In this document: piece after piece, positions 27,207 to 35,856 of the stretch
Position numbering within the stretch: position 1 is the first letter of the stretch
Layout: each line of letters opens with the position of its first letter
Source: a bacterium
GTDB lineage: Bacteria > Krumholzibacteriota > Krumholzibacteriia > LZORAL124-64-63
Assembly (NCBI GenBank): GCA_020440705.1
Contig: JAGRNP010000029.1
Span: forward strand, 1-35,958
Length of the DNA stretch: 35,958 nucleotides
Direction: 5' to 3'
The notes under the pieces: generated by a model
What the model was told of the DNA's origin: nothing
The model's input: the letters and a program-made list of their open reading frames with translations, nothing else
The model's database searches: none
Program-made: the position numbers and the translations under genes

Positions 27207-28562
27207 ATGCGATTGCGCATCCCCGCGGTCCTCGGCACGGCGGTCCTGCTCGCCGGCGTCGGGGGCGCCGGCGCCGGCCAGATTCCCGTGAGCGACGAGG
27301 CGCACGGCACCCGCAGCTACGACGACTACGAGAAGCCGGCCGTGTGCGCCAGCTGCCACGTGGACATCTCGCGCCAGTGGGAGCAGGCCATGATGAGCCG
27401 GAGCTACACCCACCACTGGGACGAGATCGAGTACTTCGAGCTGGCCGTCCCCCACGCCGAGGTGGACGCGAAGGTGGCCGGGGTGAAGGACGGCTGCAAC
27501 GGCTGCCACGCTCCCACCAGCTTCCTCGCCGGCGACACGCCGCCCCCGCGGCCCGAAGCGAACAGCCGAGCCAACGAGGGCGTCCACTGCGACCACTGCC
27601 ACACCGTCACCGGCTTCGACGGCGAGGTGCCTCACAACTTCAACTGGATCAGCGAACCCGGCCGCCTCAAGCAGGGGCCCAAGCCCGGCGTCGTCTCGCC
27701 CCACCACGACACGGTGGAGAACGACTTCCTCAAGTCGGCCGACTTCTGCGGCACCTGCCACAACGAGATGAGCCCCTACGGCGTCTGGGTGAAGTCGACC
27801 CACCTCGAGTGGCGCGACGGCCCGTACGCCGCGCAGGGCGTGCCCTGCCAGGACTGCCACATGCCCAAGGCCCCGGGCCGCTCGGCCAAGATGGCCGGCG
27901 ACGGCATGGTCGCGCAGCACCTGTTCCACGGCGCCCACAACGAGGGCAAGCTGAACGGCGCCATCGAGGTGCTCATGCACGCCGAGGAGCGGGAGGTCCC
28001 CTGGGACGGCACCGTCGTCCTGAGCGTGCAGCTCTTCAACGGCAAGTGCGGCCACAAGGTGCCCTCGGGCTCGGTCGAGGACCGCATCATGTGGCTCGAC
28101 GTGACCGCCACCGACGCCGACGGGAAGACCTTCCACCTGCCCGTCGATGCCAAGGGCTTCGACGGCGAGGAATTCACCATCGCCGCCGACGTGCTCGCCT
28201 ACCAGGACATGGGGATCGCCCGGGGCGAGCCCGACTTCCCCGGCGTGCAGCGCGACGGCGTGCCGGTGGGCGACCGCATCTTCCGCATGCCCTACTTCGA
28301 TCCCCAGGGCCGCATGACCATCCAGCAGTGGAACACCGCCTCGCTGGGCGTCGACTACCGCATCGGTCCCCGCGAGACGAAGATCGAGACCTACACCTGG
28401 GACCTGCCGGACGACGTCGCGCCCGGACCGGTGACCTTCACCGCCGTGCTGAACTACCAGCTGCTGGTCACGCCCGTCGGCGAGTTCCTGGGCGTGCCCG
28501 CCGAGGAATACGCCACCCACGTCATCAACACCGCCTCGACCTCGGTCGAGGTCTACGAATAG
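27207..28562 (+). CDS. secreted pentaheme c-type cytochrome (cytochrome c554-like)
   Basis: 451 residues with an N-terminal signal peptide (MRLRIPAVLGTAVLLAGVGG, cleavage near AGA/GQ). Five CxxCH heme sites are seen: CASCH (47-51), CNGCH (97-101), CDHCH (128-132), CGTCH (181-185) and CQDCH (214-218). Many extra histidines between them can serve as axial ligands. The C-terminal ~200 residues have no heme site and look like a beta-rich domain that starts with a GHKVPSG motif, which is frequent in cytochrome c554-like multiheme proteins. It would carry electrons in the periplasm. The start is ATG 27207, behind AGAGGAG. The fused heme-barrel gene starts 11 bp after its stop, so the two are co-transcribed and likely electron-transfer partners. 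A lone enzymatic role is possible, but no substrate is evident. Confidence 0.92.
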   Translation: MRLRIPAVLGTAVLLAGVGGAGAGQIPVSDEAHGTRSYDDYEKPAVCASCHVDISRQWEQAMMSRSYTHHWDEIEYFELAVPHAEVDAKVAGVKDGCNGCHAPTSFLAGDTPPPRPEANSRANEGVHCDHCHTVTGFDGEVPHNFNWISEPGRLKQGPKPGVVSPHHDTVENDFLKSADFCGTCHNEMSPYGVWVKSTHLEWRDGPYAAQGVPCQDCHMPKAPGRSAKMAGDGMVAQHLFHGAHNEGKLNGAIEVLMHAEEREVPWDGTVVLSVQLFNGKCGHKVPSGSVEDRIMWLDVTATDADGKTFHLPVDAKGFDGEEFTIAADVLAYQDMGIARGEPDFPGVQRDGVPVGDRIFRMPYFDPQGRMTIQQWNTASLGVDYRIGPRETKIETYTWDLPDDVAPGPVTFTAVLNYQLLVTPVGEFLGVPAEEYATHVINTASTSVEVYE

Positions 28563-28573
28563 AGGAGTCCGCC

Positions 28574-29764
28574 ATGCGCACCTTCAGGACCATGCTCGCC
28601 GCGGCGCTGCTGCTCGCCCTCGCGGCCGCGCTGCTGCCCGGCGACGCGCAGGCCATCCCGGCCTTCGCCCGCACCCACAAGCTGAGCTGCACCACCTGCC
28701 ACGCCCCGTTCCCCCGCCTCAAGGAATTCGGCAACGAGTTCGCGGCGAACGGCTTCACGATCCCCGAGCAGGAGAAGGACCGCGACTTCATCTCCGCCGG
28801 CGACGACCTGCTGAAGCTGAACCGCACCTTCCCCCTGGCCGTGCGCTTCGACGCCTTCGCCGTCTACGAGAGCGACGCCGCCATCGACAACGACCTGCAG
28901 ATCCCCTACGGCCTGAAGCTGCTGTCCGGGGGCAACGTCGCCAGCAACGTGGGCTACTACTTCTACTTCTACATGAACGAGCGCGGCGAGGTGGCGGGGA
29001 TCGAGGACGCCTACATCCATTTCAACAACGTCGGCGGCCGTCCCTTCGACATCATGGTCGGGCAGTTCCAGACCTCCGACCCGCTGATGAAGCGCGAGTT
29101 GCGGCTCACCTACGAGGACTACCTGGCCTACAAGACGAAGATCGGCGATTCGCGCACGACGCTGACCTACGACCGCGGCCTGATGATGACCTACGACATC
29201 GAGTCCACCGGCACCGGCCTGGTGGGCATGGTCGTCAACGGCAACGGCAAGCCCGAGGCCGGCGACGACCACAGGTTCGACGACGACGGCTACAAGAACT
29301 ACGGCCTGCGCCTCACCCAGGCGCTCGGCGAGTTCCTCTCGGTCGGCTACTTCGGCTACACGGGCCGCGAGGAGACCGCCCCCATCGGCTCGGACCCCAC
29401 CTTCACCAACAAGCTCAGCTGGCACGGTCCGGACCTCACCCTGGGCAACGGCATGTTCGACCTCACCGCCCAGTACCTGATCCGCCGGGACACCAACCCG
29501 ACCTTCGTCGCCGACGCCGTCGAGGTGGAGACCACGGGGATCGTGGCCGAGCTGGTCTTCGCCCCCCGGCGCGACCGCTCGCGCAAGTACTTCACCCTGC
29601 TCTACAACCGCGTCGACAGCGACTGGGACGCCTACGACTACGAGACCTGGACCGTGAGCGGGACCCACCTCCTCGCCCGCAACCTGCGCGGCACGGTCGA
29701 GTACACCCGTGACGTGGAGCACGAGACCGACCGCGTGGCCGTGGGCATCGTCACGGCCTACTGA
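28574..29764 (+). CDS. Cyc2-like fused monoheme cytochrome / outer-membrane beta barrel
   Basis: 396 residues. A signal peptide (cleavage near AQA/IP) is followed by a single heme site in the context AIPAFARTHKLSCTTCHAPF (Cys39, Cys42, His43) and then FPRLKEFGNEFAANGF. This closely follows the Cyc2 pattern, roughly PxFAR...CxxCHxxFPxLxxFG. The remaining ~330 residues alternate as beta strands (NVGYYFYFYMNERG, LSVGYFGYTGRE, YFTLLYNRVDSDWDAY) and end in VGIVTAY with an aromatic last residue, as in barrels inserted by BamA. Cyc2 places one heme in a porin to pass electrons across the outer membrane, best known in Fe(II) oxidisers. Function here is inferred. Electron direction and donor are unknown. 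The start is ATG 28574, behind AGAGGAG; a hairpin terminator follows. Confidence 0.85.
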   Translation: MRTFRTMLAAALLLALAAALLPGDAQAIPAFARTHKLSCTTCHAPFPRLKEFGNEFAANGFTIPEQEKDRDFISAGDDLLKLNRTFPLAVRFDAFAVYESDAAIDNDLQIPYGLKLLSGGNVASNVGYYFYFYMNERGEVAGIEDAYIHFNNVGGRPFDIMVGQFQTSDPLMKRELRLTYEDYLAYKTKIGDSRTTLTYDRGLMMTYDIESTGTGLVGMVVNGNGKPEAGDDHRFDDDGYKNYGLRLTQALGEFLSVGYFGYTGREETAPIGSDPTFTNKLSWHGPDLTLGNGMFDLTAQYLIRRDTNPTFVADAVEVETTGIVAELVFAPRRDRSRKYFTLLYNRVDSDWDAYDYETWTVSGTHLLARNLRGTVEYTRDVEHETDRVAVGIVTAY

Positions 29765-29789
29765 GCCGCATTCGGCCCCCCGCACGGAA

Positions 29790-29817
29790 CAGCCCCGCCG
29801 GTTCGCCGGCGGGGCTG
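29790..29817. terminator. strong hairpin between convergent genes (terminator)
   Basis: A 12-bp GC-rich stem (CAGCCCCGCCGG pairing with CCGGCGGGGCTG) closed by a TTCG tetraloop, between the ends of the Cyc2-like and Rsm22-type genes. GCTTCGTT follows instead of a clean T-run on the plus strand. The position suits a bidirectional terminator. Confidence 0.8.
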
Positions 29818-29846
29818 CTTCGTTCCGGTTCGGTGGGGCGCGCGTG

Positions 29847-31007
29847 TCAGCGGCTGCGGGGGACCACCAGGGCGCCCGACTTGGGGTCGCGGCGCGGCCG
29901 GTCGGGCCAGGTCACCGTCAGCAGGGAGCCCGGCGCCGGCCCGCGGCCGCCGCGATCGTCCTCCAGCAGCACCAGGCCCCGCTCGGCGCAGCCGTAGCGC
30001 CCGCGCCGCCACGAAGGCAGGTCGAAGGGCTCGGACATCACCCGCACCCGGTCCGGCCCGCCGTCGGCGCCCGCCACCCGCACCGGCGGATCGTCCCCGC
30101 GCACCAGCAGCAGGAACGCGAGGCTGGCCCGGTCCTTGGGCAGCCGCACGCGGTTGCCCAGGTCGACCAGCCAGCCCGGCGCCCCGTCCGGGGCGAAGTT
30201 GAAGTGGCACCACGAGCGGTTGCGCTGACCCGGCATGGGGCACTCCCCCGCGTGCGGGCACGGCGCCGCGATGCGCCAGCCGCGGGCCAGGGCGGCCTCG
30301 CGCAGGCGCACCAGGTTGCGCGCCGCGCTGCGCGTGCCGGGCTCGATCACCAGCACCGCCCCCGCCTCGGCGACCTGGTCGTCCCAGCGGCCGACGAGGC
30401 GGTCGTGGGGCGTCTCGGCTTCCGGGTCGGCCGTGCGCCCGCGCCTCGGCTCCTGCCAGTCCAGTTCGTTCAGCAGGTTCGCCGCCACCAGCAGGTCCGC
30501 GCGCGGCGTGCGCCCGCTGCCGGCCGCCTTGCGCTCGGTCTGCACGGTCCAGGCCGCGTCCGGGGCCAGGGCGGCAAAGAGGCTGCGGCCGTGGCGCAGC
30601 GCCGTCTCGGAACGGTCGATGGCCAGGTACTCGAGTTCGCGGGTGCGCAGTTCGGGCCGCGCCAGCCCCAGGGCCAGCCCGAAGGTCAACGGGCCCGCAC
30701 CCAGGTCGACGATGCGCGATCCGGGCCGCACGTCCAGCCCCAGGCCGGCCAGCAGCCGTCCCTGCCGGTAGAGATTCCAGGGCAGGAAGTAGTGCAGGTA
30801 GGCCGCCAGCAGCGGCGCGCGGCTCATGTAGTCGCGGGGCAACTGCTCGCGGTCGACGGTCAGGTAGCCCGAGAGGGTGCGGATGCCCGCCGGCAGCGCG
30901 TCGCGGTGCTTCGCCTTGAGGGGCAGCACCGTCTCGAGGGCCGCGGGCAGGGCGTCGAGGCCCGCGCAGAGGGCCGCCGGCGGCGGCGGAAACAGGCCCG
31001 GCGCCAT
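29847..31007 (-). CDS. Rsm22-family methyltransferase-like ribosome assembly protein
   Basis: 386 residues. The SAM-binding motif I is VDLGAGPLTFGLALGLARPE (from about 100), and the acidic loop DRSETALRHG follows. The family hallmark is CPHAGECPMPG and RSWCHFNF, with Cys250, 256 and 267 plus Cys340 (YGCAERG). In mitochondrial METTL17/Rsm22, four cysteines bind an Fe-S cluster needed for small-subunit assembly, and the arrangement here is compatible. Methylation activity in this family is doubtful. ATG 31007 is chosen because it overlaps the hldD stop by one base (TGATG), typical of coupled translation; a GTG one codon earlier is possible. The C-terminal ~50 residues look like an OB-fold or basic tail for RNA binding. 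Confidence 0.85.
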   Translation of the reverse strand: MAPGLFPPPPAALCAGLDALPAALETVLPLKAKHRDALPAGIRTLSGYLTVDREQLPRDYMSRAPLLAAYLHYFLPWNLYRQGRLLAGLGLDVRPGSRIVDLGAGPLTFGLALGLARPELRTRELEYLAIDRSETALRHGRSLFAALAPDAAWTVQTERKAAGSGRTPRADLLVAANLLNELDWQEPRRGRTADPEAETPHDRLVGRWDDQVAEAGAVLVIEPGTRSAARNLVRLREAALARGWRIAAPCPHAGECPMPGQRNRSWCHFNFAPDGAPGWLVDLGNRVRLPKDRASLAFLLLVRGDDPPVRVAGADGGPDRVRVMSEPFDLPSWRRGRYGCAERGLVLLEDDRGGRGPAPGSLLTVTWPDRPRRDPKSGALVVPRSR

Positions 31008-31981
31008 CACGGGGCCAGGTGGACGTGGTCGACCAGGTGGTTGCGGACGTAGTCCGCCACCGCGTCCTCCAGGCGGGTGAAGGGACGCGTGTAGCCGGCG
31101 GCCCGCGCCTTCGCCATGGCGGCGCAGGTGTGGTACTGGTACTTGCCCTTCAGGTGCACCGGCATGTCGACGTAATCGATGGCCGGCGCCCGGTCCAGCG
31201 CCGCGAAGATGGCGGTGATGAGCCGGTTCCAGTCGTTGGCCTCGCCCGTGCCCACGTTGAAGATGCCGTTCACCTCAGGATGGTCGGCGAACCACACGGT
31301 CATGTCGACGGCGTCCTTCACGTAGACGAAGTCGCGCTGCTGGCCCCCGTCCGGGTACTCCGGCCGGTCGGACTTGAAGAGCCGCACCCGGCCCGTGTCG
31401 CGGATCTGCTCGAAGCCCTTGCACACCATGGAGCGCATGTCGCCCTTGTGCCACTCGTTGGGGCCGTAGACGTTGAAGTACTTGAGGCAGACGATGCGTT
31501 CGAGCAAACCCTCCGCGCGCGCCCACAAGTCGAAGTTCTGCTTCGACTTGGCGTACTCGTTGAGCGGCTTCAGGGCGTGGATCGCGGCCTCGTCGTCGTC
31601 GTAGCCCATCTCGCCGTCGCCGTAGGTCGCGGCGCTGCTCGCGTTGATGAAGCGCGCGCCGGCAGCGAGGGCCAGCAGGCACAGGTCGCGGGTGTAGAAG
31701 GTGTTGTTCTCCTCGAGGTAGGCCACGTCGGTCTCGGTGGTGCTGCTGCACGCGCCCATGTGGTAGACCGTCTCGAGGCCCGCGGCGTTGTCCCGGTCGC
31801 GCAACCATTCCAGGAAGGCGTCCTTGGCCAGATAGCGTTCGTAGTGCAGGGGGGACAGGTTGGCGCAGCCGGAGTCGTCCGCATGCACGTCCACGACGAC
31901 CAGGTCGCGGCGGCCGAGGCGGTTCAGGTGCCAGACGATGTTGCTGCCGATGAAGCCGGCGGCGCCCGTGACGGCGATCAT
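31007..31981 (-). CDS. hldD: ADP-L-glycero-D-manno-heptose 6-epimerase
   Basis: 324 residues of an extended SDR. The NAD(P)-binding motif is TGAAGFIGSN (5-14), the catalytic serine region FINASSAATYG (111-121), and the Tyr/Lys pair NEYAKSK (Tyr143, Lys147). HldD-specific segments include HMGACSSTTETD, FNVYGPNEWHKGDMRSM and GKYQYHTCA. The enzyme makes ADP-L-glycero-D-manno-heptose for the LPS inner core, evidence for a Gram-negative outer membrane. The start is ATG 31981, with AAAGGA 7 nt upstream. It lies 46 bp after another SDR gene and is coupled to the Rsm22-type gene. Confidence 0.95.
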   Translation of the reverse strand: MIAVTGAAGFIGSNIVWHLNRLGRRDLVVVDVHADDSGCANLSPLHYERYLAKDAFLEWLRDRDNAAGLETVYHMGACSSTTETDVAYLEENNTFYTRDLCLLALAAGARFINASSAATYGDGEMGYDDDEAAIHALKPLNEYAKSKQNFDLWARAEGLLERIVCLKYFNVYGPNEWHKGDMRSMVCKGFEQIRDTGRVRLFKSDRPEYPDGGQQRDFVYVKDAVDMTVWFADHPEVNGIFNVGTGEANDWNRLITAIFAALDRAPAIDYVDMPVHLKGKYQYHTCAAMAKARAAGYTRPFTRLEDAVADYVRNHLVDHVHLAP

Positions 31982-32027
31982 GTCGGGTCCTTTCCGGGGC
32001 GCGGCGGCCCCGCCCACCACGTTAGGC

Positions 32028-33101
32028 CTAGAAGAAGCGCTTCACCAGCCCGAGGGCCCCCTGCTTCCAGGGCACGCGGTGCGACACGCCCGAGGCGTTC
32101 TCGAACTCGTCGAGGTGCGCGAGGTACCACTCGAAGTTGCGGATCAGGGCGTCCTTGTTGGAGTACCGCGGCGCGTAGCCCAGCACCCGCTGCGCCTTCT
32201 CGATGGAGACGAAGCTGTCGGTGGCCGCCGTCTCGTACACCCACTTGTACAGCGGCGAGAGGCCCAACCTGTCCAGGATGCGCAGGCCCCAGATGACCGG
32301 CGCCGCGGGAAAGCCGCGCACCCTGCCGCCCTTGCCCGCGTGATCGAGCACGGCCTGCCAGTCCTCCTTCATGGTCGTGTACTCGCCCGCCCCGATGTTG
32401 AAGGTGTCGTTCACCACGTCGTCGGGCAGGGTGCTGCACAGCCAGATGGCCTGGCAGAGGTCGGCGATGTCCAGCAGCTGGTAGCGGTTGTTGCCGCTGC
32501 CGATCATCGGGAAGCCGCGGCCGTCCTTCGCCCAGTCGTAGAGCAGGGCGAAGACTCCGAGGCGCTCGGGCCCGATGAAGCTCTTGGGCCGGATGACCGG
32601 CACGATCATGCCCTGGGCCCGGTACTCCTCGCAGACGCCCTCGGCCTCGACCTTGGCCACGCCGTAGGGGCCGACGCCGTCGAGCCGGTCGTCCTCGAGC
32701 AGCGGGTGGTGGTCCGGGATGCCGTAGACCGCGGTCGAGGAGATGTGCACGAAACGCCGGATACCCGCCTGCCTGGCGTGTTCGAGCAGGTTGCGCGTGC
32801 CGTCGATGCCCGTGGTCATGATGTCGTCGTGCGGGTAGAGCGGCAGGGCCATGGCCGTGTGGATGACCAGGTCGACGCCCTCCATGCAGCGCGCCACCAC
32901 CGCGGGATCGCGGATGTCGCCCACCACGGCCTCGATGCGGTCGCGGCAGTCCGGGTACGTGAACTCGGCCAGGTCGAGGGAGCGCACGGCGACCCCGCGG
33001 TCGAGCAGGTCCCGGATGAGGTTGATGCCGTTGAAACCCGAGCCGCCGGTGACCAGCACCTTGCGCCAGCGCGGGGCCTCGCCCTCCGCCTTGATGATCA
33101 T
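32028..33101 (-). CDS. NAD(P)-dependent epimerase/dehydratase (extended SDR), substrate unknown
   Basis: 357 residues. It has TGGSGFNGINLIRDL (the GxxGxxG cofactor motif, here GGSGFNG), AVVGDIRD, the serine region FVHISSTAVYG and the active-site pair PYGVAK (Tyr146, Lys150). Residues 250-357 form the substrate domain, with ETAATDSFVSIEKAQRVLGY and a basic end (GLVKRFF). Family members act on nucleotide sugars or 3-beta-hydroxysteroid-like substrates. The place next to hldD favours a nucleotide-sugar role in envelope glycan synthesis, an inference. The start is ATG 33101, behind GGGAGA. It lies 48 bp after the HtrA-like gene. No specific activity can be assigned. Confidence 0.85.
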   Translation of the reverse strand: MIIKAEGEAPRWRKVLVTGGSGFNGINLIRDLLDRGVAVRSLDLAEFTYPDCRDRIEAVVGDIRDPAVVARCMEGVDLVIHTAMALPLYPHDDIMTTGIDGTRNLLEHARQAGIRRFVHISSTAVYGIPDHHPLLEDDRLDGVGPYGVAKVEAEGVCEEYRAQGMIVPVIRPKSFIGPERLGVFALLYDWAKDGRGFPMIGSGNNRYQLLDIADLCQAIWLCSTLPDDVVNDTFNIGAGEYTTMKEDWQAVLDHAGKGGRVRGFPAAPVIWGLRILDRLGLSPLYKWVYETAATDSFVSIEKAQRVLGYAPRYSNKDALIRNFEWYLAHLDEFENASGVSHRVPWKQGALGLVKRFF

Positions 33102-33149
33102 CGTCTCTCCCGTCCCGCCCGCGCGGGGGCTCGACCGGCCCGGCGCCAG

Positions 33150-34325
33150 TCACTCCTCTGCCAGGACGATCTCCCCGTCGAAGATGCGTCCGTCCCGCTC
33201 GGCCTTGAAGCGCATGCGGTCGCCCACGCGGGCGTTGTAGTAGAACCGATAGATGGCATCCGACTGGTCCAGACGCAAACCCTCGATCTCCCGGATGATG
33301 TCGCCCTGCCGCAGGCCGGCCCGCCAGGCGGCCGAGTCGGCCTCGACCTCCTCGACGTAGGCGCCCACCGGATCGGTCAGGCGGAGACTCATCACGTCCA
33401 CGGCGTCCAGGGCCCGCAGGCTCAGGCCGACCCGGGCCTCGCGGTAGTGGCCGTAGGTGAGGATCTCGTCGATCACGGCCGCGACCCGCGACGCCGGCAC
33501 CGCGAAGCCGAGCCCCACGCTGCCGCCGCCGTCGTCCGAGAAGATGAAGGTGTTGATGCCGACGACCTCGCCCCGCGTGTTCACCAGCGGGCCGCCGCTG
33601 TTGCCCGGATTGATGGCCGCGTCGGTCTGGATCATGCCCAGGTAGGGCACCTCGTGGCGCTGGCTCTTGATGTCGCGGTTGGTGGCGCTGATGACGCCGA
33701 CGGTGACGGTGGGCTGGGTGTCGGCCAGCAGGTACCCGTAGGGCGAGCCGATGGCGATGGCCCACTCGCCGATCTGCAGCGAGTCGGAGTGGGCCAGGCT
33801 GGCCACCGGCAGGTTCTCGGCCTGGATGCGCAGCACCGCCAGGTCGTAGCGTTCGACCCGGTCGAGCACCACCGCCTGGTGCCGGCGCCCGTCCGAGAGC
33901 GTCACCAGCACCTGGATGGCGTTCTCGACCACGTGGTTGTTGGTCACGACGAGGCCGTCGGCCGAGACGATGACCCCCGAGCCCAGGTTCTGCACGTAGC
34001 GGAACTGGTCGCGGCGCGGCACCAGGCCGAAGCGCTCGAGCATCTCCATCTGGGGCGTGCGGTAGGTCTGCTGCTGCACCACGTTCACCGCGACCACGGC
34101 CGGGGCCACGGCGCGCGTCGCCCGCACGATGGCGTTGGAGCGCTCGGCGCCCAGGTCGACCTCGCCGGGGCCCGGCGCCGGCAGCACCGAACCGGCCGGC
34201 ACCGTCGTGGCGCCGTGGCCCTGGTGGCGCGGCGTCGCGCCCCGGGTGACCAGCAGCACCGCGCCGAGGGCCGCCCCCATGGCCAGCCCCAGCGCGACCC
34301 CGACCCATGTGCGGCCGGTGAGCAC
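33150..34325 (-). CDS. HtrA/DegP-like trypsin-family serine protease with PDZ domain
   Basis: 391 residues. An N-terminal membrane anchor (VALGLAMGAALGAVLLV, about 10-26) and a proline-rich linker lead to the protease domain. The catalytic triad is complete: His131 in VVTNNHVVENA, Asp161 in RYDLAVLRI and Ser243 in INPGNSGGPL. One PDZ domain (about 295-385) follows, with DIIREIEGLRLD. With a single PDZ and an anchor it resembles DegS/HtrA-like proteases that police envelope proteins or cut regulatory substrates. The start is GTG 34325, overlapping the transaldolase stop by one base (TAGTG), so translation is likely coupled. Next to PrsW and the rhomboid, it is the third envelope protease in the window. 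Confidence 0.93.
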   Translation of the reverse strand: MLTGRTWVGVALGLAMGAALGAVLLVTRGATPRHQGHGATTVPAGSVLPAPGPGEVDLGAERSNAIVRATRAVAPAVVAVNVVQQQTYRTPQMEMLERFGLVPRRDQFRYVQNLGSGVIVSADGLVVTNNHVVENAIQVLVTLSDGRRHQAVVLDRVERYDLAVLRIQAENLPVASLAHSDSLQIGEWAIAIGSPYGYLLADTQPTVTVGVISATNRDIKSQRHEVPYLGMIQTDAAINPGNSGGPLVNTRGEVVGINTFIFSDDGGGSVGLGFAVPASRVAAVIDEILTYGHYREARVGLSLRALDAVDVMSLRLTDPVGAYVEEVEADSAAWRAGLRQGDIIREIEGLRLDQSDAIYRFYYNARVGDRMRFKAERDGRIFDGEIVLAEE

Positions 34326-34978
34326 TACCTGCCGCCCTGCAGCTTGTCCCAGTCGGCGAGGAATGCCGCCAGCCCCTTGTCCGTCAGGGGATGGGCCGCG
34401 AGCTTGGGAATGACCGACGGCGGGATCGTGGCGATGTGGGCCCCGAGCAGGGCCGAGTCGACCACGTGCAGCGGGTGCCGGATCGAGGCCACGATGATCT
34501 CGGTCTCGTAGTCGTAGTTGTCGTAGATGTCGACGATGTCCGAGATGAGCTGCATGCCGTCCTCGGAGACGTCGTCCAGGCGGCCCACGAAGGGCGACAC
34601 GTAGGCCGCGCCGGCCTTCGCCACCAGCAGGGCCTGGCTGGCCGAGAAGACGAGGGTGCAGTTGACGGGGATGCCGTCGGCGGCCAGGGCGGCGGTGGCC
34701 TTCAGGCCGTCGATGGTGGTGGGGACCTTCACGACCATGTGGTCGTCCAGCTTGGCCAGGCGGCGGCCCTCCTCGATCATGCCCGCGGCGTCGACGGCCG
34801 TCACTTCGCCGCTGACCGGCCCCTGCACGACCCGGCAGATCTCCTTCAGCAGCCCGTCGGTGTCGGTGTTGCCCTCCTTCGCCATCAGGCTCGGATTGGT
34901 CGTGACCCCGTCGCACATGCCCAGGGCCTTGATCTCCTTGATCGCGTCGAGGTCGGCGGTGTCGATGAAGAACTTCAT
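34325..34978 (-). CDS. tal: transaldolase, TalC/FSA-like small type
   Basis: 217 residues, the length of the small transaldolase/fructose-6-phosphate aldolase group. The Schiff-base lysine is Lys84 in VVKVPTT. Other landmarks are FFIDTADL and GVTTNPSL. Two positions split the group: true FSA has Gln59 and Tyr131, transaldolases have Glu and Phe. Here they are Glu58 (SGEVTAV) and Phe130 (SPFVGR), so transaldolase activity in the pentose phosphate pathway (sedoheptulose-7-P plus glyceraldehyde-3-P) is predicted rather than FSA activity. The start is ATG 34978, with AAGGAG 7 nt upstream, overlapping the truA stop by 4 nt (ATGA). Sedoheptulose-7-P is also the precursor of LPS heptose, made by hldD-pathway enzymes; hldD lies in the same gene string. 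Confidence 0.92.
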   Translation of the reverse strand: MKFFIDTADLDAIKEIKALGMCDGVTTNPSLMAKEGNTDTDGLLKEICRVVQGPVSGEVTAVDAAGMIEEGRRLAKLDDHMVVKVPTTIDGLKATAALAADGIPVNCTLVFSASQALLVAKAGAAYVSPFVGRLDDVSEDGMQLISDIVDIYDNYDYETEIIVASIRHPLHVVDSALLGAHIATIPPSVIPKLAAHPLTDKGLAAFLADWDKLQGGR

Positions 34979-35856
34979 GGCTCACTCCTTGGCCCGTCGG
35001 GGCCGGCGTCGGGTTCGGGTTCGGCAGGAAGCGTGTCGGTTTGGCCGGAGTTCCGGAATTCCTCGTCCCGCGGGGCGTCCGGATCGCGCCACGCCGGATC
35101 GAGCGTGTGCTCGGGATAGGTGACCGCCTCGAGGAAGAGGCCGCAGGCCGGCGCCATGCGCCCCACGGCGGCGCGGTTGCGGGCGGCGAGGGCCCGCGGC
35201 ACGTCGCCCGGCCGCCGTTCGCCGCGGCCGATCTCCACCAGCGTGCCCACCATGTTGCGCACCATGTGGTGCAGGAACCGGTTCGCCTCGACGTGAAAGA
35301 TAGCGCAGGTGTCGGACCATTCAAAGGCGCAAACGGCCACGTCGCAGACGTTCCCGTCCTGCTTCAGCGACGTCGCCTTGCAGAAGCTGGTGAAGTCGTG
35401 GCGGCCGCGGAAGTCGGCCGCGCCGGCATCCATGGCCGCCCGGTCCAGGGGGCGGTACACGTACCAGGCGTGGGGATCGAAGATGTCGCGCCGCGTGAGG
35501 ATGCGGTAGCTGTAGCGGCGCGCCACGGCCTTGAAGCGCGCGTGGAAGTGGGGCGAGACCTCGCGCACGGCCCGCACCTCGAGGTCCCGGTCGCAGAGCC
35601 GCGGCAGGGCGCGCGCGACGCGTTCGGCCTCGTCCCGGTCGCGCACGGTCACGTGGGCGACCTGGCCGCGGGCGTGCACGCCGGCGTCGGTGCGCCCCGC
35701 CCCCACCGGCACCTCGGGCCGGCCCAGCAACCGCTCCAGATGGTCGCGCAGCTCCCCCTGCACCGTGCGCGCCGCCGGCTGGATCTGCCAACCGCGGAAG
35801 CGGTCGCCCACGTAGGCCAGGTCGAGCCGCAGCCGGATCCCGGCGTCGCCGCTCAC
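34975..35856 (-). CDS. truA: tRNA pseudouridine(38-40) synthase TruA
   Basis: 293 residues. The catalytic aspartate is Asp57 in [18 protein letters not shown], the TruA signature. Other conserved parts are [23 protein letters not shown] and [19 protein letters not shown]. TruA isomerises uridines 38-40 in the anticodon arm of many tRNAs. A charged ~40-residue tail ([19 protein letters not shown] onward, ending PRSEP) goes beyond the usual end. GTG 35856 is chosen because it overlaps the upstream gene's TGA as GTGA and has GGAG 6 nt upstream; GTG 35859 is next best. Confidence 0.95.
   Translation of the reverse strand: MSGDAGIRLRLDLAYVGDRFRGWQIQPAARTVQGELRDHLERLLGRPEVPVGAGRTDAGVHARGQVAHVTVRDRDEAERVARALPRLCDRDLEVRAVREVSPHFHARFKAVARRYSYRILTRRDIFDPHAWYVYRPLDRAAMDAGAADFRGRHDFTSFCKATSLKQDGNVCDVAVCAFEWSDTCAIFHVEANRFLHHMVRNMVGTLVEIGRGERRPGDVPRALAARNRAAVGRMAPACGLFLEAVTYPEHTLDPAWRDPDAPRDEEFRNSGQTDTLPAEPEPDAGPDGPRSEP

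Noticed and set aside
34325-34978. Fructose-6-phosphate aldolase (FSA) annotation
   Set aside because: The discriminating residues are Glu58 and Phe130, as in transaldolases, not Gln and Tyr as in FSA.
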